Below, piece by piece: positions 1 through 7,188 of a stretch of 15,815 nt of DNA (its first letter is position 1; each line of letters opens with the position of its first letter). The stretch lies in the NCBI GenBank assembly GCA_905193725.1, contig CAJJPW010000025.1, forward strand, positions 1-15,815. Reading direction: 5' to 3'. Source of the stretch: an uncultured Eubacteriales bacterium (GTDB lineage: Bacteria; Bacillota; Clostridia; Christensenellales; Christensenellaceae). The notes below the pieces were generated by a model. The model was given only the letters and a program-made list of their open reading frames with translations, was not told the DNA's origin and ran no database searches. The position numbers and the translations under genes were made by a program.

Positions 1-207
1 AAATAAAGGTTGAAACGCAATGTGTAATATTTACCATGCTCTTTCATATTGATCACAAAAAAAGATAAAATATGAAAAAAATTTTCAAGTGAAATGATAT
101 AATTGAAGAAAAAATGTGAAATAATGAGTATTTAAATGATATAAAGAAAAAATATTGAATAATTCCTATTTTTAATAGAATATACTATCATATCACTAAA
201 GATAAGA

Positions 208-225
208 TTGATAATTTTTTAACAA
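208..225. promoter_or_regulatory. Rex-type redox operator
   Basis: The 18 bases TTGATAATTTTTTAACAA match the Rex consensus TTGTTAA-N4-TTAACAA at 13 of 14 specified positions; the only mismatch is A for T at 211. The site covers the -35 hexamer and most of the spacer of the promoter, a position where a bound repressor would block RNA polymerase. Rex is known in Firmicutes to release DNA when NADH is high and to repress alcohol dehydrogenase genes, so both sequence and downstream gene fit. Binding itself is inferred. Confidence 0.72.
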
Positions 226-235
226 GTTGTATAAT
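208..235 (+). promoter_or_regulatory. Sigma-A-type promoter of the iron alcohol dehydrogenase
   Basis: A -35-like TTGATA (208-213) is separated by 16 bases from a perfect TATAAT (230-235). It lies about 130 bases before the start codon. A second TATAAT at 273-278 has no recognisable -35. The rest of 1-366 is very AT-rich, and I see no gene in it. Confidence 0.6.
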
Positions 236-366
236 GACAATTGAAAAGAGAAAATAGATGAAAAAAGTTGGATATAATATAAAATAACGGTTATATAAAA
301 AATGTAAGACAAAAAAGCGAGAGCTTTGAAAAATATTTTAAATTATTAATTATGGAGGGTTTCATT

Positions 367-1533
367 ATGAGCAGATTTACATTGCCAAGAGACATCTACT
401 TTGGAAAGGGCAGCTTAGAGGAACTAAAGAACTTAAAGGGAAAGAAAGCAATCATGGTATTGGGCGGCGGCTCCATGAGAAAATTTGGCTTCTTAGATAA
501 AGCCTTAGGTTACTTAAATGAAGCTGGGATTGAAGTACAGCTATTTGAAAATGTTGAGCCAGATCCTTCTGTAGAAACTGTCATGAAGGGCGCTCAGGCA
601 ATGCGTGAATTTGAACCTGACATTATCATCTCCATGGGTGGTGGATCCCCAATCGACGCTGCAAAGGCAATGTGGGTATTCTATGAGCATCCTGAAATCA
701 GCTTCGATGATATTAAAGACCCCTTCACCATTCCAGAGCTTAGAAACAAGGCAATCTTTGTGGCAATCCCCTCCACCAGTGGTACTGCTACAGAAGTTAC
801 CGCATTTAGCGTAATTACCGACTACAAAACAGAGATCAAATATCCTCTGGCAGACTATAACATCACACCGGATATCGCTATCGTAGATCCAGAATTGGCG
901 ATGACCATGCCTAAGAAACTCACAGCGAACACTGGTATGGATGCTCTGACCCACGCAATTGAAGCATATGTAGCAGGTCTTGCCAGCGAATTTTCCGACC
1001 CGCTCGCTCTCGAAGCAATTGAGATGATCAAAGACTACCTCATTAAATCCTATGAGGGAGATGAAGAGGCGAGAACCAAGATGCACTATGCACAATGCCT
1101 GGCTGGTATGGCATTCTCCAATGCGCTTTTGGGTATCACCCACAGCATGGCTCATAAGACAGGCGCTGTATTTGGCATCGATCACGGCCTTGCAAATGCA
1201 ATTTATCTGCCTTATGTGATCCAATTCAACCAGAAGGCTTGCGCAGCAAAATACGCTAAGATCGCAAAACGCCTCAATCTGGCTGGAAACACAGATGAAG
1301 AGCTCACCGCTTCCTTGGTAGAGTTTGTAAGAGGCTTAAATAAGCAGCTGAGCATTCCTTCTACTCTGAGAGAGTTCGGTGTAGATCAAAAGGAATTTGA
1401 GACAAAAGTTGCTATGATCGCGGAAAGAGCAGTTGCAGACGCTTGCACAGGCGCAAACCCAAGACCTGTAGACGCCGCTGAAATGCAAAAAATCTTCGAA
1501 TACGTATACGAAGGAAAAGACATCGATTTCTAA
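367..1533 (+). CDS. Iron-containing (group III) alcohol dehydrogenase
   Basis: This 388-residue protein is a cytoplasmic NAD(P)-dependent oxidoreductase of the iron-activated alcohol dehydrogenase family, which interconverts aldehydes or ketones and alcohols, commonly to reoxidise NADH in fermentation. The N-terminal dinucleotide-binding half carries a GGGS motif at 91-94. The four family metal ligands are present in the order seen in FucO: D192 and H196 in GMDALTHAIE, H259 in THSMAH, and H273 in DHGLAN. I chose ATG 367 because GGAGGG (354-359) lies 7 bases before it; an in-frame ATG at 352 overlaps that ribosome binding site and would add five unlikely residues. The gene stands alone, with a Rex-like operator upstream and a terminator downstream. 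The substrate (butanol, 1,3-propanediol, 4-hydroxybutyrate or other) cannot be read from the sequence. Confidence 0.93.
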   Translation: MSRFTLPRDIYFGKGSLEELKNLKGKKAIMVLGGGSMRKFGFLDKALGYLNEAGIEVQLFENVEPDPSVETVMKGAQAMREFEPDIIISMGGGSPIDAAKAMWVFYEHPEISFDDIKDPFTIPELRNKAIFVAIPSTSGTATEVTAFSVITDYKTEIKYPLADYNITPDIAIVDPELAMTMPKKLTANTGMDALTHAIEAYVAGLASEFSDPLALEAIEMIKDYLIKSYEGDEEARTKMHYAQCLAGMAFSNALLGITHSMAHKTGAVFGIDHGLANAIYLPYVIQFNQKACAAKYAKIAKRLNLAGNTDEELTASLVEFVRGLNKQLSIPSTLREFGVDQKEFETKVAMIAERAVADACTGANPRPVDAAEMQKIFEYVYEGKDIDF

Positions 1534-1597
1534 ACCGCATATGACTTTTAGGAATGACGAATACAGATTCCTAATGGGATATAGGAGGATAGGAAAT

Positions 1598-1626
1598 GCC
1601 GGGGTATATATTACTCCGGCGTTTTC
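1598..1626 (+). terminator. Intrinsic terminator of the alcohol dehydrogenase gene
   Basis: GCCGGGGTA (1598-1606) pairs with TACTCCGGC (1612-1620) with one G-U pair and a 5-base loop, followed by GTTTTCTGTT. Confidence 0.82.
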
Positions 1627-1670
1627 TGTTAAAAGAGTGAATTGAAAATAATATAATGAGAAAGAAATAC

Positions 1671-1702
1671 GAAAAATACTCCCAGCGATTCACTGGGAGT
1701 AT
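1671..1702 (-). terminator. Intrinsic terminator of the VOC-family gene
   Basis: ATACTCCCAG (1676-1685) and CTGGGAGTAT (1693-1702) form a perfect 10-bp stem with a 7-base loop. Read on the minus strand it ends in a T run (complement of 1671-1676). It lies 14 bases past the stop codon. Confidence 0.87.
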
Positions 1703-1716
1703 CCTTTCACTCGTTA

Positions 1717-2124
1717 CTATTGAATCTCGTTGATCTCTAAATGCTCTCCATCTGGTCCACGGAACAAAATCCACTTATCCCCATTGGGGAACACATGAGG
1801 AGCATAGGTGATTTCCTTTTCCTCAAACTCAATTCCTCTGGATTCAAGTAGCTCTTTGGTGGCCTCGATATTCTGCACCTTGAGGGCGATATGGTCCACC
1901 CAGCCATCCACCTTTTGTGTGGGCTTTTCAAATTGCACTAGCTCCAGAGTAAGATCACCATTTCTCATAAAGCAGATTTTGGTGATGCTGCCATCTGCCT
2001 CTTTGGTTTGACACTCATAGATATTGTCAAATTCCAATATGTCCTTGTAAAAAGCCTTGGTTCTTTCGATATCTGTGATGAAAAGACCAATGTGAGCTAA
2101 CCCACAAATTTTTGCTGCCGCCAT
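1717..2124 (-). CDS. VOC superfamily (glyoxalase I/dioxygenase fold) protein
   Basis: This 135-residue protein has the two beta-alpha-beta-beta-beta modules of the vicinal oxygen chelate fold. The four metal positions of glyoxalase I are all filled: H11 (LAHIGLF), E61 (LTLELVQ), H78 (VDHIALKV) and E130 (EHLEIN), with the usual GDKW...FRGPDGEHLE ending. The family includes lactoylglutathione lyase, methylmalonyl-CoA epimerase and many unassigned enzymes. The length and H-E-H-E set favour a glyoxalase-like metal enzyme, but the substrate is unknown. Two starts are possible on the minus strand after AGGAGG: ATG at 2130 (4-base spacer) or ATG at 2124 (10-base spacer); I chose 2124, and the alternative adds only Met-Ile. 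It is a single-gene unit convergent with the alcohol dehydrogenase and has its own terminator. Confidence 0.85.
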   Translation of the reverse strand: MAAAKICGLAHIGLFITDIERTKAFYKDILEFDNIYECQTKEADGSITKICFMRNGDLTLELVQFEKPTQKVDGWVDHIALKVQNIEATKELLESRGIEFEEKEITYAPHVFPNGDKWILFRGPDGEHLEINEIQ

Positions 2125-2323
2125 AATCATGATTCCTCCTGTCATCTTTCATTATATTATATTGATCGCTGCTTGCCACAATAATACAGCGATTATAAAC
2201 AGTAAAAAATTGCTTTCGTTTTATTTTGTTTACTATTATATTTTAACACTTTTCAGGGAAATAGGGAACTATATTTTATGGGGAAAGGAAAAATTTCTGC
2301 CTTTTTTATAAATTGTTGAAGGA

Positions 2324-2352
2324 TTGGTATCTGGGAAAAAGTATATTATAAT
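2324..2352 (+). promoter_or_regulatory. Sigma-A promoter of the pyrophosphatase gene
   Basis: TTGGTA (2324-2329), 17 bases, then a perfect TATAAT (2347-2352). The predicted start near 2359 gives a leader of about 27 bases. Confidence 0.7.
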
Positions 2353-2385
2353 ATAGGCATTAAAGAAAGCAAGGAGGAATATGAA

Positions 2386-2922
2386 ATGTTTCACGTATGG
2401 CACGATATGGATGCAAAACGCATTACTTGTGAGAAATTTATGGCGATGATTGAAATAAGCCGTGGAAGCAAAAATAAATATGAGCTGGATAAAGAGACAG
2501 GCATGCTGGTGCTAGATAGAGTGCTCTCCACTTCCACCCATTATCCGGCAAACTATGGATTTATCCCGAGAACATATGCGGGAGATGGGGATCCACTGGA
2601 TGTATTGGTGCTGTGTCAATCAGAGATTTTGCCCTATTCCCTAGTAGAGTGCTATCCTATAGGTGTACTAGAGATGTTGGATGAGGGAAAAGAGGACGTG
2701 AAGATCATTGCGGTGTGCAGCAACGATCCTCATTACAACAGTTACCAAGATATTTTCGAATTGCCAAGTCATATTTTTGATGAAATACGGCACTTTTATC
2801 AAGTGTATAAGGACTTAGAAAACAAACACACCAGCACCCAGGATTACAAAGGGGCAGACGAGGCCAAGAAGATCATCGAGAGCTGTATTGAGAGTTATAA
2901 TAAAAAATTTGCAGATCAGTAG
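2386..2922 (+). CDS. ppa: Inorganic pyrophosphatase, family I
   Basis: This soluble enzyme hydrolyses pyrophosphate to two phosphates, pulling biosynthetic reactions forward. The 178 residues match the usual length of bacterial family I enzymes. The family signature DGDPLDV is at 67-73. Residues equivalent to the E. coli active site can be placed: E23, K31, E33, R45, Y57, D67, D69, D72, D99, D104 and K106, so the enzyme should be active. The start ATG 2386 follows AAGGAGG (2371-2377) by 8 bases; an out-of-frame ATG at 2381 lies between them. The N-terminus (MFHVWHDMD) has a few extra residues before the conserved core. The gene has its own promoter; I found no hairpin with a T run after it, so its transcript end is unclear. 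Many Clostridia use other pyrophosphatase types, so a soluble family I enzyme is a mild lineage marker. Confidence 0.95.
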   Translation: MFHVWHDMDAKRITCEKFMAMIEISRGSKNKYELDKETGMLVLDRVLSTSTHYPANYGFIPRTYAGDGDPLDVLVLCQSEILPYSLVECYPIGVLEMLDEGKEDVKIIAVCSNDPHYNSYQDIFELPSHIFDEIRHFYQVYKDLENKHTSTQDYKGADEAKKIIESCIESYNKKFADQ

Positions 2923-3125
2923 TAGCACTATCTGGTGAACCTATGCGCAGATGAGATGGCAAGCAAAGGGAAAAATTGGTTCCCATAGCAAAGGCTAAGT
3001 CTTTCGCGATAAGTTTATGAGTATGTGCTATAGTGGTTAGAAATATAAATCATGTGGATCAATTTTAATGGTCATGATGTGAAGTCTATAATACGATAAT
3101 CACGATTCATTTGCTAGGACGATTA

Positions 3126-3138
3126 CACAAAATTTGTG
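3126..3138. promoter_or_regulatory. Short dyad in the gap before the GNAT-family gene
   Basis: CACAAA-A-TTTGTG is a perfect 6-bp inverted repeat around one base. It lies 42 bases before a TATAAT at 3180-3185, whose possible -35, TTCCAT (3157-3162), is poor. It could be an operator; nothing identifies the protein. Apart from this the 280-base gap 2923-3202 shows no gene and no clear terminator. Confidence 0.25.
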
Positions 3139-3223
3139 ATTTTACCGAATGTACGGTTCCATTTTGCAATATCTTTGTGTATAATAAGAACATTAAGATA
3201 AGATGAAAGAAGAGGAAGAGGCG

Positions 3224-4351
3224 TTGAATACGATTCACATAAAAAAAATATCCGAAGACAAAAAGAGCATTCGTCAATTTATTCAGTTTGAGTTTGACCA
3301 TTATAAGGATGACCCAGATTGGGTGCCTATGTTGATCTCGGATACACGCAATACCCTGATGGGCAAAAACAACCCGTTGTTTGACAACGGCCCTCACGCC
3401 ATGTTTATGGCATACGATGGGCAAAAAACCGCTGGCAGAATACTGGTGGGAATCGATGAAGTGCTCAATCAGGAAAAAGGGTTGAACCAGGGGTATTTTT
3501 CTATGTTTGAGTGCATAGAGAACTACCAAGTGGCCAAGGAACTGTTTGATGCTGGCGTCGCATGGCTTAAAGAGCAAGGGGTTAGCTCTGTGATTGGCCC
3601 GCTATCGCCCAGTAACTCGGATGACAGAAAGGGCTTTGTGGTGATGGGGGAGGGTTCTCCTGTGCTACTCAATGCCTATACAAAACCATACTATCCTGAA
3701 TTTGCAGATAGATATGGCTTTCAGAAAAATGACGACCACTTTGCCTATCTGCTAAAAGTGAGCGAATTAGATGCCTCTAGAGTAGAGCGGCTGGTAAATA
3801 TTGCAAAAAAGAGATACGGTTTTCACGTAGATCGGATTAACAAAAACGACCTGGCTAACGAGGCAGTGGATATTAAAAAAGTGCTGGATACCTCAGTCTT
3901 GGAGGAATGGGATTATCTCACTGCGCCTTCCTTGCAGGGGATTATCGACGAGTTCAACTCGTTAAAGCTCTTTTACAACAACAGGTATTGCTTTATCGCC
4001 CGCAGCGAGAAAGATGGCCCAGTGGGCCTGGTGGTGACACTGCCGGATTACAACCAAGTGCTCAAGAAAATGGGGGGAAAATTGTTCCCCTTTGGCTGGG
4101 CAAAATTCCTGTATTACAGAAATAAAATTACAGGAGTACGGGGTATCACCCAAAATGTGGTGCCAGAGTATCACAACAAAGGCGTGGCACATGCCATGTA
4201 CTTTCGCATCTTTCAAGATTGTATCGAGCAGGGCATGGAGTTTATCGAGTGTTCATGTATCGATGAGACTAATATTCCAGCTAGAAGCTGCATAGAGGGT
4301 GTGGGAGGAAAACACTACCGCACCTACCGGACATATCGATATAATTTTTAA
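3224..4351 (+). CDS. GNAT-fold acyltransferase-like protein, function unknown
   Basis: This cytoplasmic protein of about 375 residues resembles the long, poorly characterised GNAT-type proteins (E. coli YghO-like) found in many bacteria. The N-terminus (IHIKKISEDKKSIRQFIQF...DDPDWVPML) is typical of that group. The C-terminal part around residues 307-345 (VVPEYHNKGVAHAMYFRIF) reads as the GNAT acetyl-CoA pyrophosphate-binding motif (R/Q-x-x-G-x-G/A) and its helix. The central GPLSPSNSDDRKGFVVMG segment is also characteristic. I see no membrane segment. I prefer the TTG start at 3224, preceded by AGAGGAAGAGG (3211-3221). An in-frame ATG at 3203 has a poor ribosome binding site and would make a purine-encoded MKEEEEA leader. 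It is a single gene followed by a terminator. The substrate is unknown. Confidence 0.75.
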   Translation: MNTIHIKKISEDKKSIRQFIQFEFDHYKDDPDWVPMLISDTRNTLMGKNNPLFDNGPHAMFMAYDGQKTAGRILVGIDEVLNQEKGLNQGYFSMFECIENYQVAKELFDAGVAWLKEQGVSSVIGPLSPSNSDDRKGFVVMGEGSPVLLNAYTKPYYPEFADRYGFQKNDDHFAYLLKVSELDASRVERLVNIAKKRYGFHVDRINKNDLANEAVDIKKVLDTSVLEEWDYLTAPSLQGIIDEFNSLKLFYNNRYCFIARSEKDGPVGLVVTLPDYNQVLKKMGGKLFPFGWAKFLYYRNKITGVRGITQNVVPEYHNKGVAHAMYFRIFQDCIEQGMEFIECSCIDETNIPARSCIEGVGGKHYRTYRTYRYNF

Positions 4352-4380
4352 GGAAATGACAAGCTAATCTAGATAAAAAT

Positions 4381-4406
4381 GAGCGCTGATAGGCGCTTGT
4401 TTTTTT
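4381..4406 (+). terminator. Intrinsic terminator of the GNAT-family gene
   Basis: AGCGC (4382-4386) and GCGCT (4393-4397), extendable by wobble pairs, are followed by TTGTTTTTTT. A second perfect 6-bp hairpin, GCCTCT/AGAGGC (4407-4424), follows directly but has no T run. Confidence 0.75.
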
Positions 4407-4484
4407 GCCTCTATTCTGAGAGGCAGCAGCCAGAGAAGAGCGTTTTTGAAGGGACATTGAGAAAAGAGAGGAGGGAAATTGCGC

Positions 4485-4511
4485 ATAGGGATTTTTTGGG
4501 GTGCATAGATA
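4485..4511 (+). promoter_or_regulatory. Possible sigma-E (mother-cell sporulation) promoter
   Basis: ATA (4485-4487), 16 bases, then CATAGATA (4504-4511) resembles the sigma-E pattern ATA-N16-18-CATACANT. Transcription would start near 4517, about 24 bases before the GH18 start codon. No good sigma-A promoter is visible here. The motif is short and degenerate. Confidence 0.35.
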
Positions 4512-4540
4512 TATAGAAAAAAGGCTCTCAGGAGGCGGAA

Positions 4541-5833
4541 ATGGAAATACATGTTGTAAAAAAGGGAGAGACCCCCTATAGCATTGCCAAACAGTATGGG
4601 ATATCTGTACAGCGTCTGATCTACGACAATCAAATTGAAAACCCCAATCATTTGGTGGTAGGTCAAGCGCTGCTCATATTAATTCCAAAACAGGTACATG
4701 TGGTGAGGCAAGGTGAGACAGTGCAAAATATCGCCGGGCAGTACGGAGTACGAGTGATCGATATCATTCGCAATAATCCCTTTTTATTGAACTATCAATC
4801 GCCACCTCCAGGTGAAGCCATTGTAATCTCCTATAAAGGCATGGAGAATCGCCCGACAATACAGATTGGCGGTTATGCTTATCCATTCATAAATAGTTAT
4901 CTGCTTCGGGAAACACTGCCCTATCTGAGCAGGCTTATTGTGTTTTCCTACGGGTTTGATGGGCAGGGGAGTCTTAACCCCATCAATGACGAGTATCTCA
5001 TTAGACAGGCAAAGGCCTATGGGGTCAGCCCCATTTTGGCTCTCACATCTCTCAACGAAAATGAAGAGTTCGATACCAGAAGAATCCATCTAGTGGCGTC
5101 TGATCAAGAGGCGAGGAAACAGCTGATAGACGATCTGGTAGACATTACGCTGCAAAAGGGATATGCCGGCGTGGATGTGGATTTTGAGTATATTTCTGTG
5201 GAGGATAAGGAGGGGGTGTTGGAATTTTTAGAGGAGCTCACTACCGCTATGAATGAGATAGGGAAAAGCGTCTCAGCAGCGGCTGCCACTAAAACTTCTG
5301 CCACCCAAAGAGGAATTTTGTATGAAGGGGTGGATTACCGGCGTTTAGGAGAAATCGCCAATAGCGTACTTCTCATGACCTACGAGTGGGGCTATGCCTA
5401 TGGACCGCCTATGGCTGTGGCACCGCTGGATAAGGTGGACCAAACTCTGCAATACGGCCTTTCGGAGATCCCAGCAAGCAAACTATGTTTGGGAATTCCC
5501 AACTATGGCTATGATTGGCCCTTGCCCTATGAGAGGGGAAACACTCGGGCAACTACGATTGGAAACATACAGGCGATAGATATAGCAGCGAGAAATAACG
5601 GGGAGATTTTATATGACGATACGGCACAGTCTCCCTACTTTGGCTACTGGAAGGATGGGATAGAGCAGGTGGTCTGGTTTGAGGATGTGCGCAGCATACA
5701 GAAAAAGTTGCAGCTGGTGATAGAAAATCAGCTGTTAGGAGCTACATATTGGAACCTCATGCGTTATTTTAGGCCCAACTGGCTACTACTACACAGTATG
5801 GCTGAAATAGCACGACCTCAATTGCCTGAATAA
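4541..5833 (+). CDS. LysM-LysM-GH18 spore peptidoglycan hydrolase (SleL/YaaH-like)
   Basis: This 430-residue protein has two N-terminal LysM peptidoglycan-binding modules (about 2-47 and 51-97) and a glycoside hydrolase family 18 domain (about 106-425). The order is that of SleL/YaaH, N-acetylglucosaminidases that degrade spore cortex fragments in germination. The catalytic strand reads AGVDVDFEY: D212, D214 and the acid/base E216 are present, but the first Asp of the DxxDxDxE motif is Ala209, a departure also known in the SleL/YaaH group. There is no signal peptide, as expected for proteins assembled into the spore coat from the mother cell. ATG 4541 follows AGGAGG (4530-4535) by 5 bases. 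It has a possible sigma-E promoter and ends at a strong terminator, so it is probably monocistronic. The family is clear; the role in germination is inferred. Confidence 0.9.
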   Translation: MEIHVVKKGETPYSIAKQYGISVQRLIYDNQIENPNHLVVGQALLILIPKQVHVVRQGETVQNIAGQYGVRVIDIIRNNPFLLNYQSPPPGEAIVISYKGMENRPTIQIGGYAYPFINSYLLRETLPYLSRLIVFSYGFDGQGSLNPINDEYLIRQAKAYGVSPILALTSLNENEEFDTRRIHLVASDQEARKQLIDDLVDITLQKGYAGVDVDFEYISVEDKEGVLEFLEELTTAMNEIGKSVSAAAATKTSATQRGILYEGVDYRRLGEIANSVLLMTYEWGYAYGPPMAVAPLDKVDQTLQYGLSEIPASKLCLGIPNYGYDWPLPYERGNTRATTIGNIQAIDIAARNNGEILYDDTAQSPYFGYWKDGIEQVVWFEDVRSIQKKLQLVIENQLLGATYWNLMRYFRPNWLLLHSMAEIARPQLPE

Positions 5834-5838
5834 AATAC

Positions 5839-5880
5839 AAAAAAAGCTTCTCACTCTATCAATAGCCGAGAAGCTTTTTT
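5839..5880. terminator. Bidirectional terminator between convergent genes
   Basis: A7-GCTTCTC (5839-5852) and GAGAAGC-T6 (5868-5880) form a long stem with A and T runs on the outside, so it can end transcripts from both the GH18 gene and the racemase-family gene. Confidence 0.88.
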
Positions 5881-5945
5881 AGAGATCACAAAATTTATAT
5901 GGAAAGCTACCTGTTGAAGATAATTTTCCATGGAATTGTCATCAG

Positions 5946-6806
5946 TTAAAAGACGATATCCCAATAGTGGATAGAGCCAGCATCCAATAAACCGGAGGAT
6001 TGGGCAAGTAGTTCTGCATCAGGTTGGGCATAGGTGAATTTGCGAGAAATCCACGAGGAACCTCCCCGCCTGAGGTCGATCAAGTTCTCCAACATCTTGA
6101 CAGCTGCGGATTCCACATCGATAATCGCCGCGCCATCAACAGACGTCAAACCATCAGGATAAATGCCTTCCATGCCGGGCGTGAAACGAACGGTGGGGGA
6201 AAGCAGGGAACATGCTGGTAAAATTGCCTCAGCACCCATATCAATGAGTTCCCGTGCTGTCTCAATAAAGGCAGTAACCCGCTTTGTGCTGTCCACCATG
6301 GCCTCTTCCAGATCGGCATTTTCCCAGCCGTGAATTGGTTTACAGGCCACTACATGTTCGCCCTGGTGATAGCTGACCACCTTTTCCATGGTTTCTGGAA
6401 TATTGTATGGAGAGATGTGAACGATCCCAATTTTGGGAGCGATGAGATTGGATTGCAGCAGAGCGGCCTCTAAAATGCCCACTACGGGGATATTTAGCGC
6501 TTGGCGCAACTCCCATACCATGGGATCACCACAGCAATTGACAATCACACCGTCAAATCCCTCCTCTTCTGCGTGCTGAGCCAAATAGAACACTTTTCTA
6601 GACGCCAAATGATCCAGATAGCGGTAAAACGCAGTGCGCTCTGGGCCCATGCCCCAAGTGGAAAAGCGATAAGTAAACTCTGTGTCCGGCCCCTTCACTA
6701 GATCCAGATTGCGTTTGGTCATAGGCATGTAGACGTTTTTTGCCCATTCGCCAAAGGGACTGTTTTCCTCCCCAGAAGGGATGTTGACTACTAAGATCTT
6801 TTTCAT
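5946..6806 (-). CDS. Asp/Glu/hydantoin racemase superfamily protein
   Basis: This cytoplasmic protein of 286 residues belongs to the cofactor-independent two-cysteine racemase superfamily (aspartate, glutamate and hydantoin racemases, maleate isomerase). The two catalytic cysteines are visible: C91 in NCCGDP (equivalent to the NCFGDP block of hydantoin racemases) and C199 in LPACSLLSP. C92 directly follows C91. The NCxGDP block favours the hydantoin racemase/AroM-like branch over glutamate racemase, but the protein is longer than typical hydantoin racemases, with a C-terminal tail of about 40 residues after the conserved fold. ATG 6806 follows GGAGG by 7 bases on the minus strand. It appears monocistronic, with a promoter upstream and a shared bidirectional terminator downstream. 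No hydantoinase or transporter is next to it, so the substrate is open. Confidence 0.82.
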   Translation of the reverse strand: MKKILVVNIPSGEENSPFGEWAKNVYMPMTKRNLDLVKGPDTEFTYRFSTWGMGPERTAFYRYLDHLASRKVFYLAQHAEEEGFDGVIVNCCGDPMVWELRQALNIPVVGILEAALLQSNLIAPKIGIVHISPYNIPETMEKVVSYHQGEHVVACKPIHGWENADLEEAMVDSTKRVTAFIETARELIDMGAEAILPACSLLSPTVRFTPGMEGIYPDGLTSVDGAAIIDVESAAVKMLENLIDLRRGGSSWISRKFTYAQPDAELLAQSSGLLDAGSIHYWDIVF

Positions 6807-6884
6807 AAAAATACCTCCGTCAATGAAACGCGTACTGATATTGAGTTGTTTTGCCTGAGATTATTTTGTCTGGTATGTAAAATC

Positions 6885-6914
6885 ACTATATCATACGTTG
6901 CATAGGGACGTCAA
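6885..6914 (-). promoter_or_regulatory. Candidate promoter of the racemase-family gene
   Basis: On the minus strand TTGACG (complement of 6909-6914), 18 bases, then TATAGT (complement of 6885-6890). An overlapping alternative pairs TTGTAT with TATGAT at the same spacing. Confidence 0.5.
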
Positions 6915-6930
6915 TACAAGCGACGCTTTT

Positions 6931-7062
6931 GACTCATTTTAAAAGCTATGGGGATGACAAAATCAACATATTATTTTGAACCAGGTAAATGCGATGTGGT
7001 AGAGTTAAGAAATCAAGATTTAGCGGAAAAAATTGAATATTATAACAACGAAAACATGTGGG
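6931..7062 (+). pseudogene. Probable remnant of an IS3-family transposase OrfB N-terminus
   Basis: After a stop at 6930 the frame reads LILKAMGMTKSTYYFE, then an acidic, charged stretch ending AEKIEYYNNEN. This resembles the start of IS3/IS150-type OrfB, where a (M)GxxKSTYYY motif leads into the HTH_21 helix (EKI..IFNEN..RYG). The similarity ends near codon 44. The rest of the open frame to 7196 has no transposase features and overlaps two hairpins and the dapB stop. No DDE catalytic domain, OrfA or terminal repeat is visible. It is either a decayed insertion fragment or chance; recognition is from memory of the motif. Confidence 0.4.
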
Positions 7063-7068
7063 CAAAGA

Positions 7069-7108
7069 CAAAATGGATGCCTCCTGCGAAATACAGGAAA
7101 GCATCCAT
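7069..7108 (-). terminator. Terminator of the asd-dapA-dapB operon
   Basis: ATGGATGC (7073-7080) and GCATCCAT (7101-7108) form an 8-bp stem with an inner CCTG/CAGG stem. On the minus strand the stem runs directly into TTTTGTCTTT. It lies about 80 bases past the dapB stop. Confidence 0.7.
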
Positions 7109-7134
7109 ATGTTGCACTAAGTTCATAAATTTAT

Positions 7135-7169
7135 GTACCCAGCAGTTTGGGTACTATCACTCCCAAACA
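7135..7169. repeat. Overlapping inverted repeats downstream of dapB
   Basis: GTACCCA (7135-7141)/TGGGTAC (7148-7154) is a 7-bp hairpin. The alternative GTTTGGG (7145-7151)/CCCAAAC (7162-7168) shares its right arm. Neither has an adjacent T run, so they may protect the 3' end of the dap transcript or act as a weak terminator. Confidence 0.4.
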
Positions 7170-7188
7170 GAGGGTTGCCTTTTTTATG

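Noticed and set aside
1..200. AT-rich upstream block as a possible origin or integration site
   Set aside because: No DnaA-box cluster, direct repeats or tRNA end are visible; it is ordinary AT-rich intergenic sequence.
541..1224. 227-codon open frame on the minus strand inside the alcohol dehydrogenase gene
   Set aside because: It lies wholly within a clear gene, has a Cys/His-rich composition typical of antisense frames and no family features.
1596..1641. Short reading frame ATG CCG GGG... after GGAGGAT downstream of the alcohol dehydrogenase
   Set aside because: Its 14 codons are the terminator hairpin itself; the apparent ribosome binding site is probably chance.
2165..2193. Inverted repeat ATCGCTG/CAGCGAT between the VOC gene and the pyrophosphatase promoter
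   Set aside because: Seven base pairs over a 15-base loop, no T run and no clear relation to a promoter; too weak to call an operator.
2927..2989. Possible terminator after the pyrophosphatase (ATCTG...CAGAT and GGGAA...TTCCC)
   Set aside because: Stems are only 5 bp and no T run follows either.
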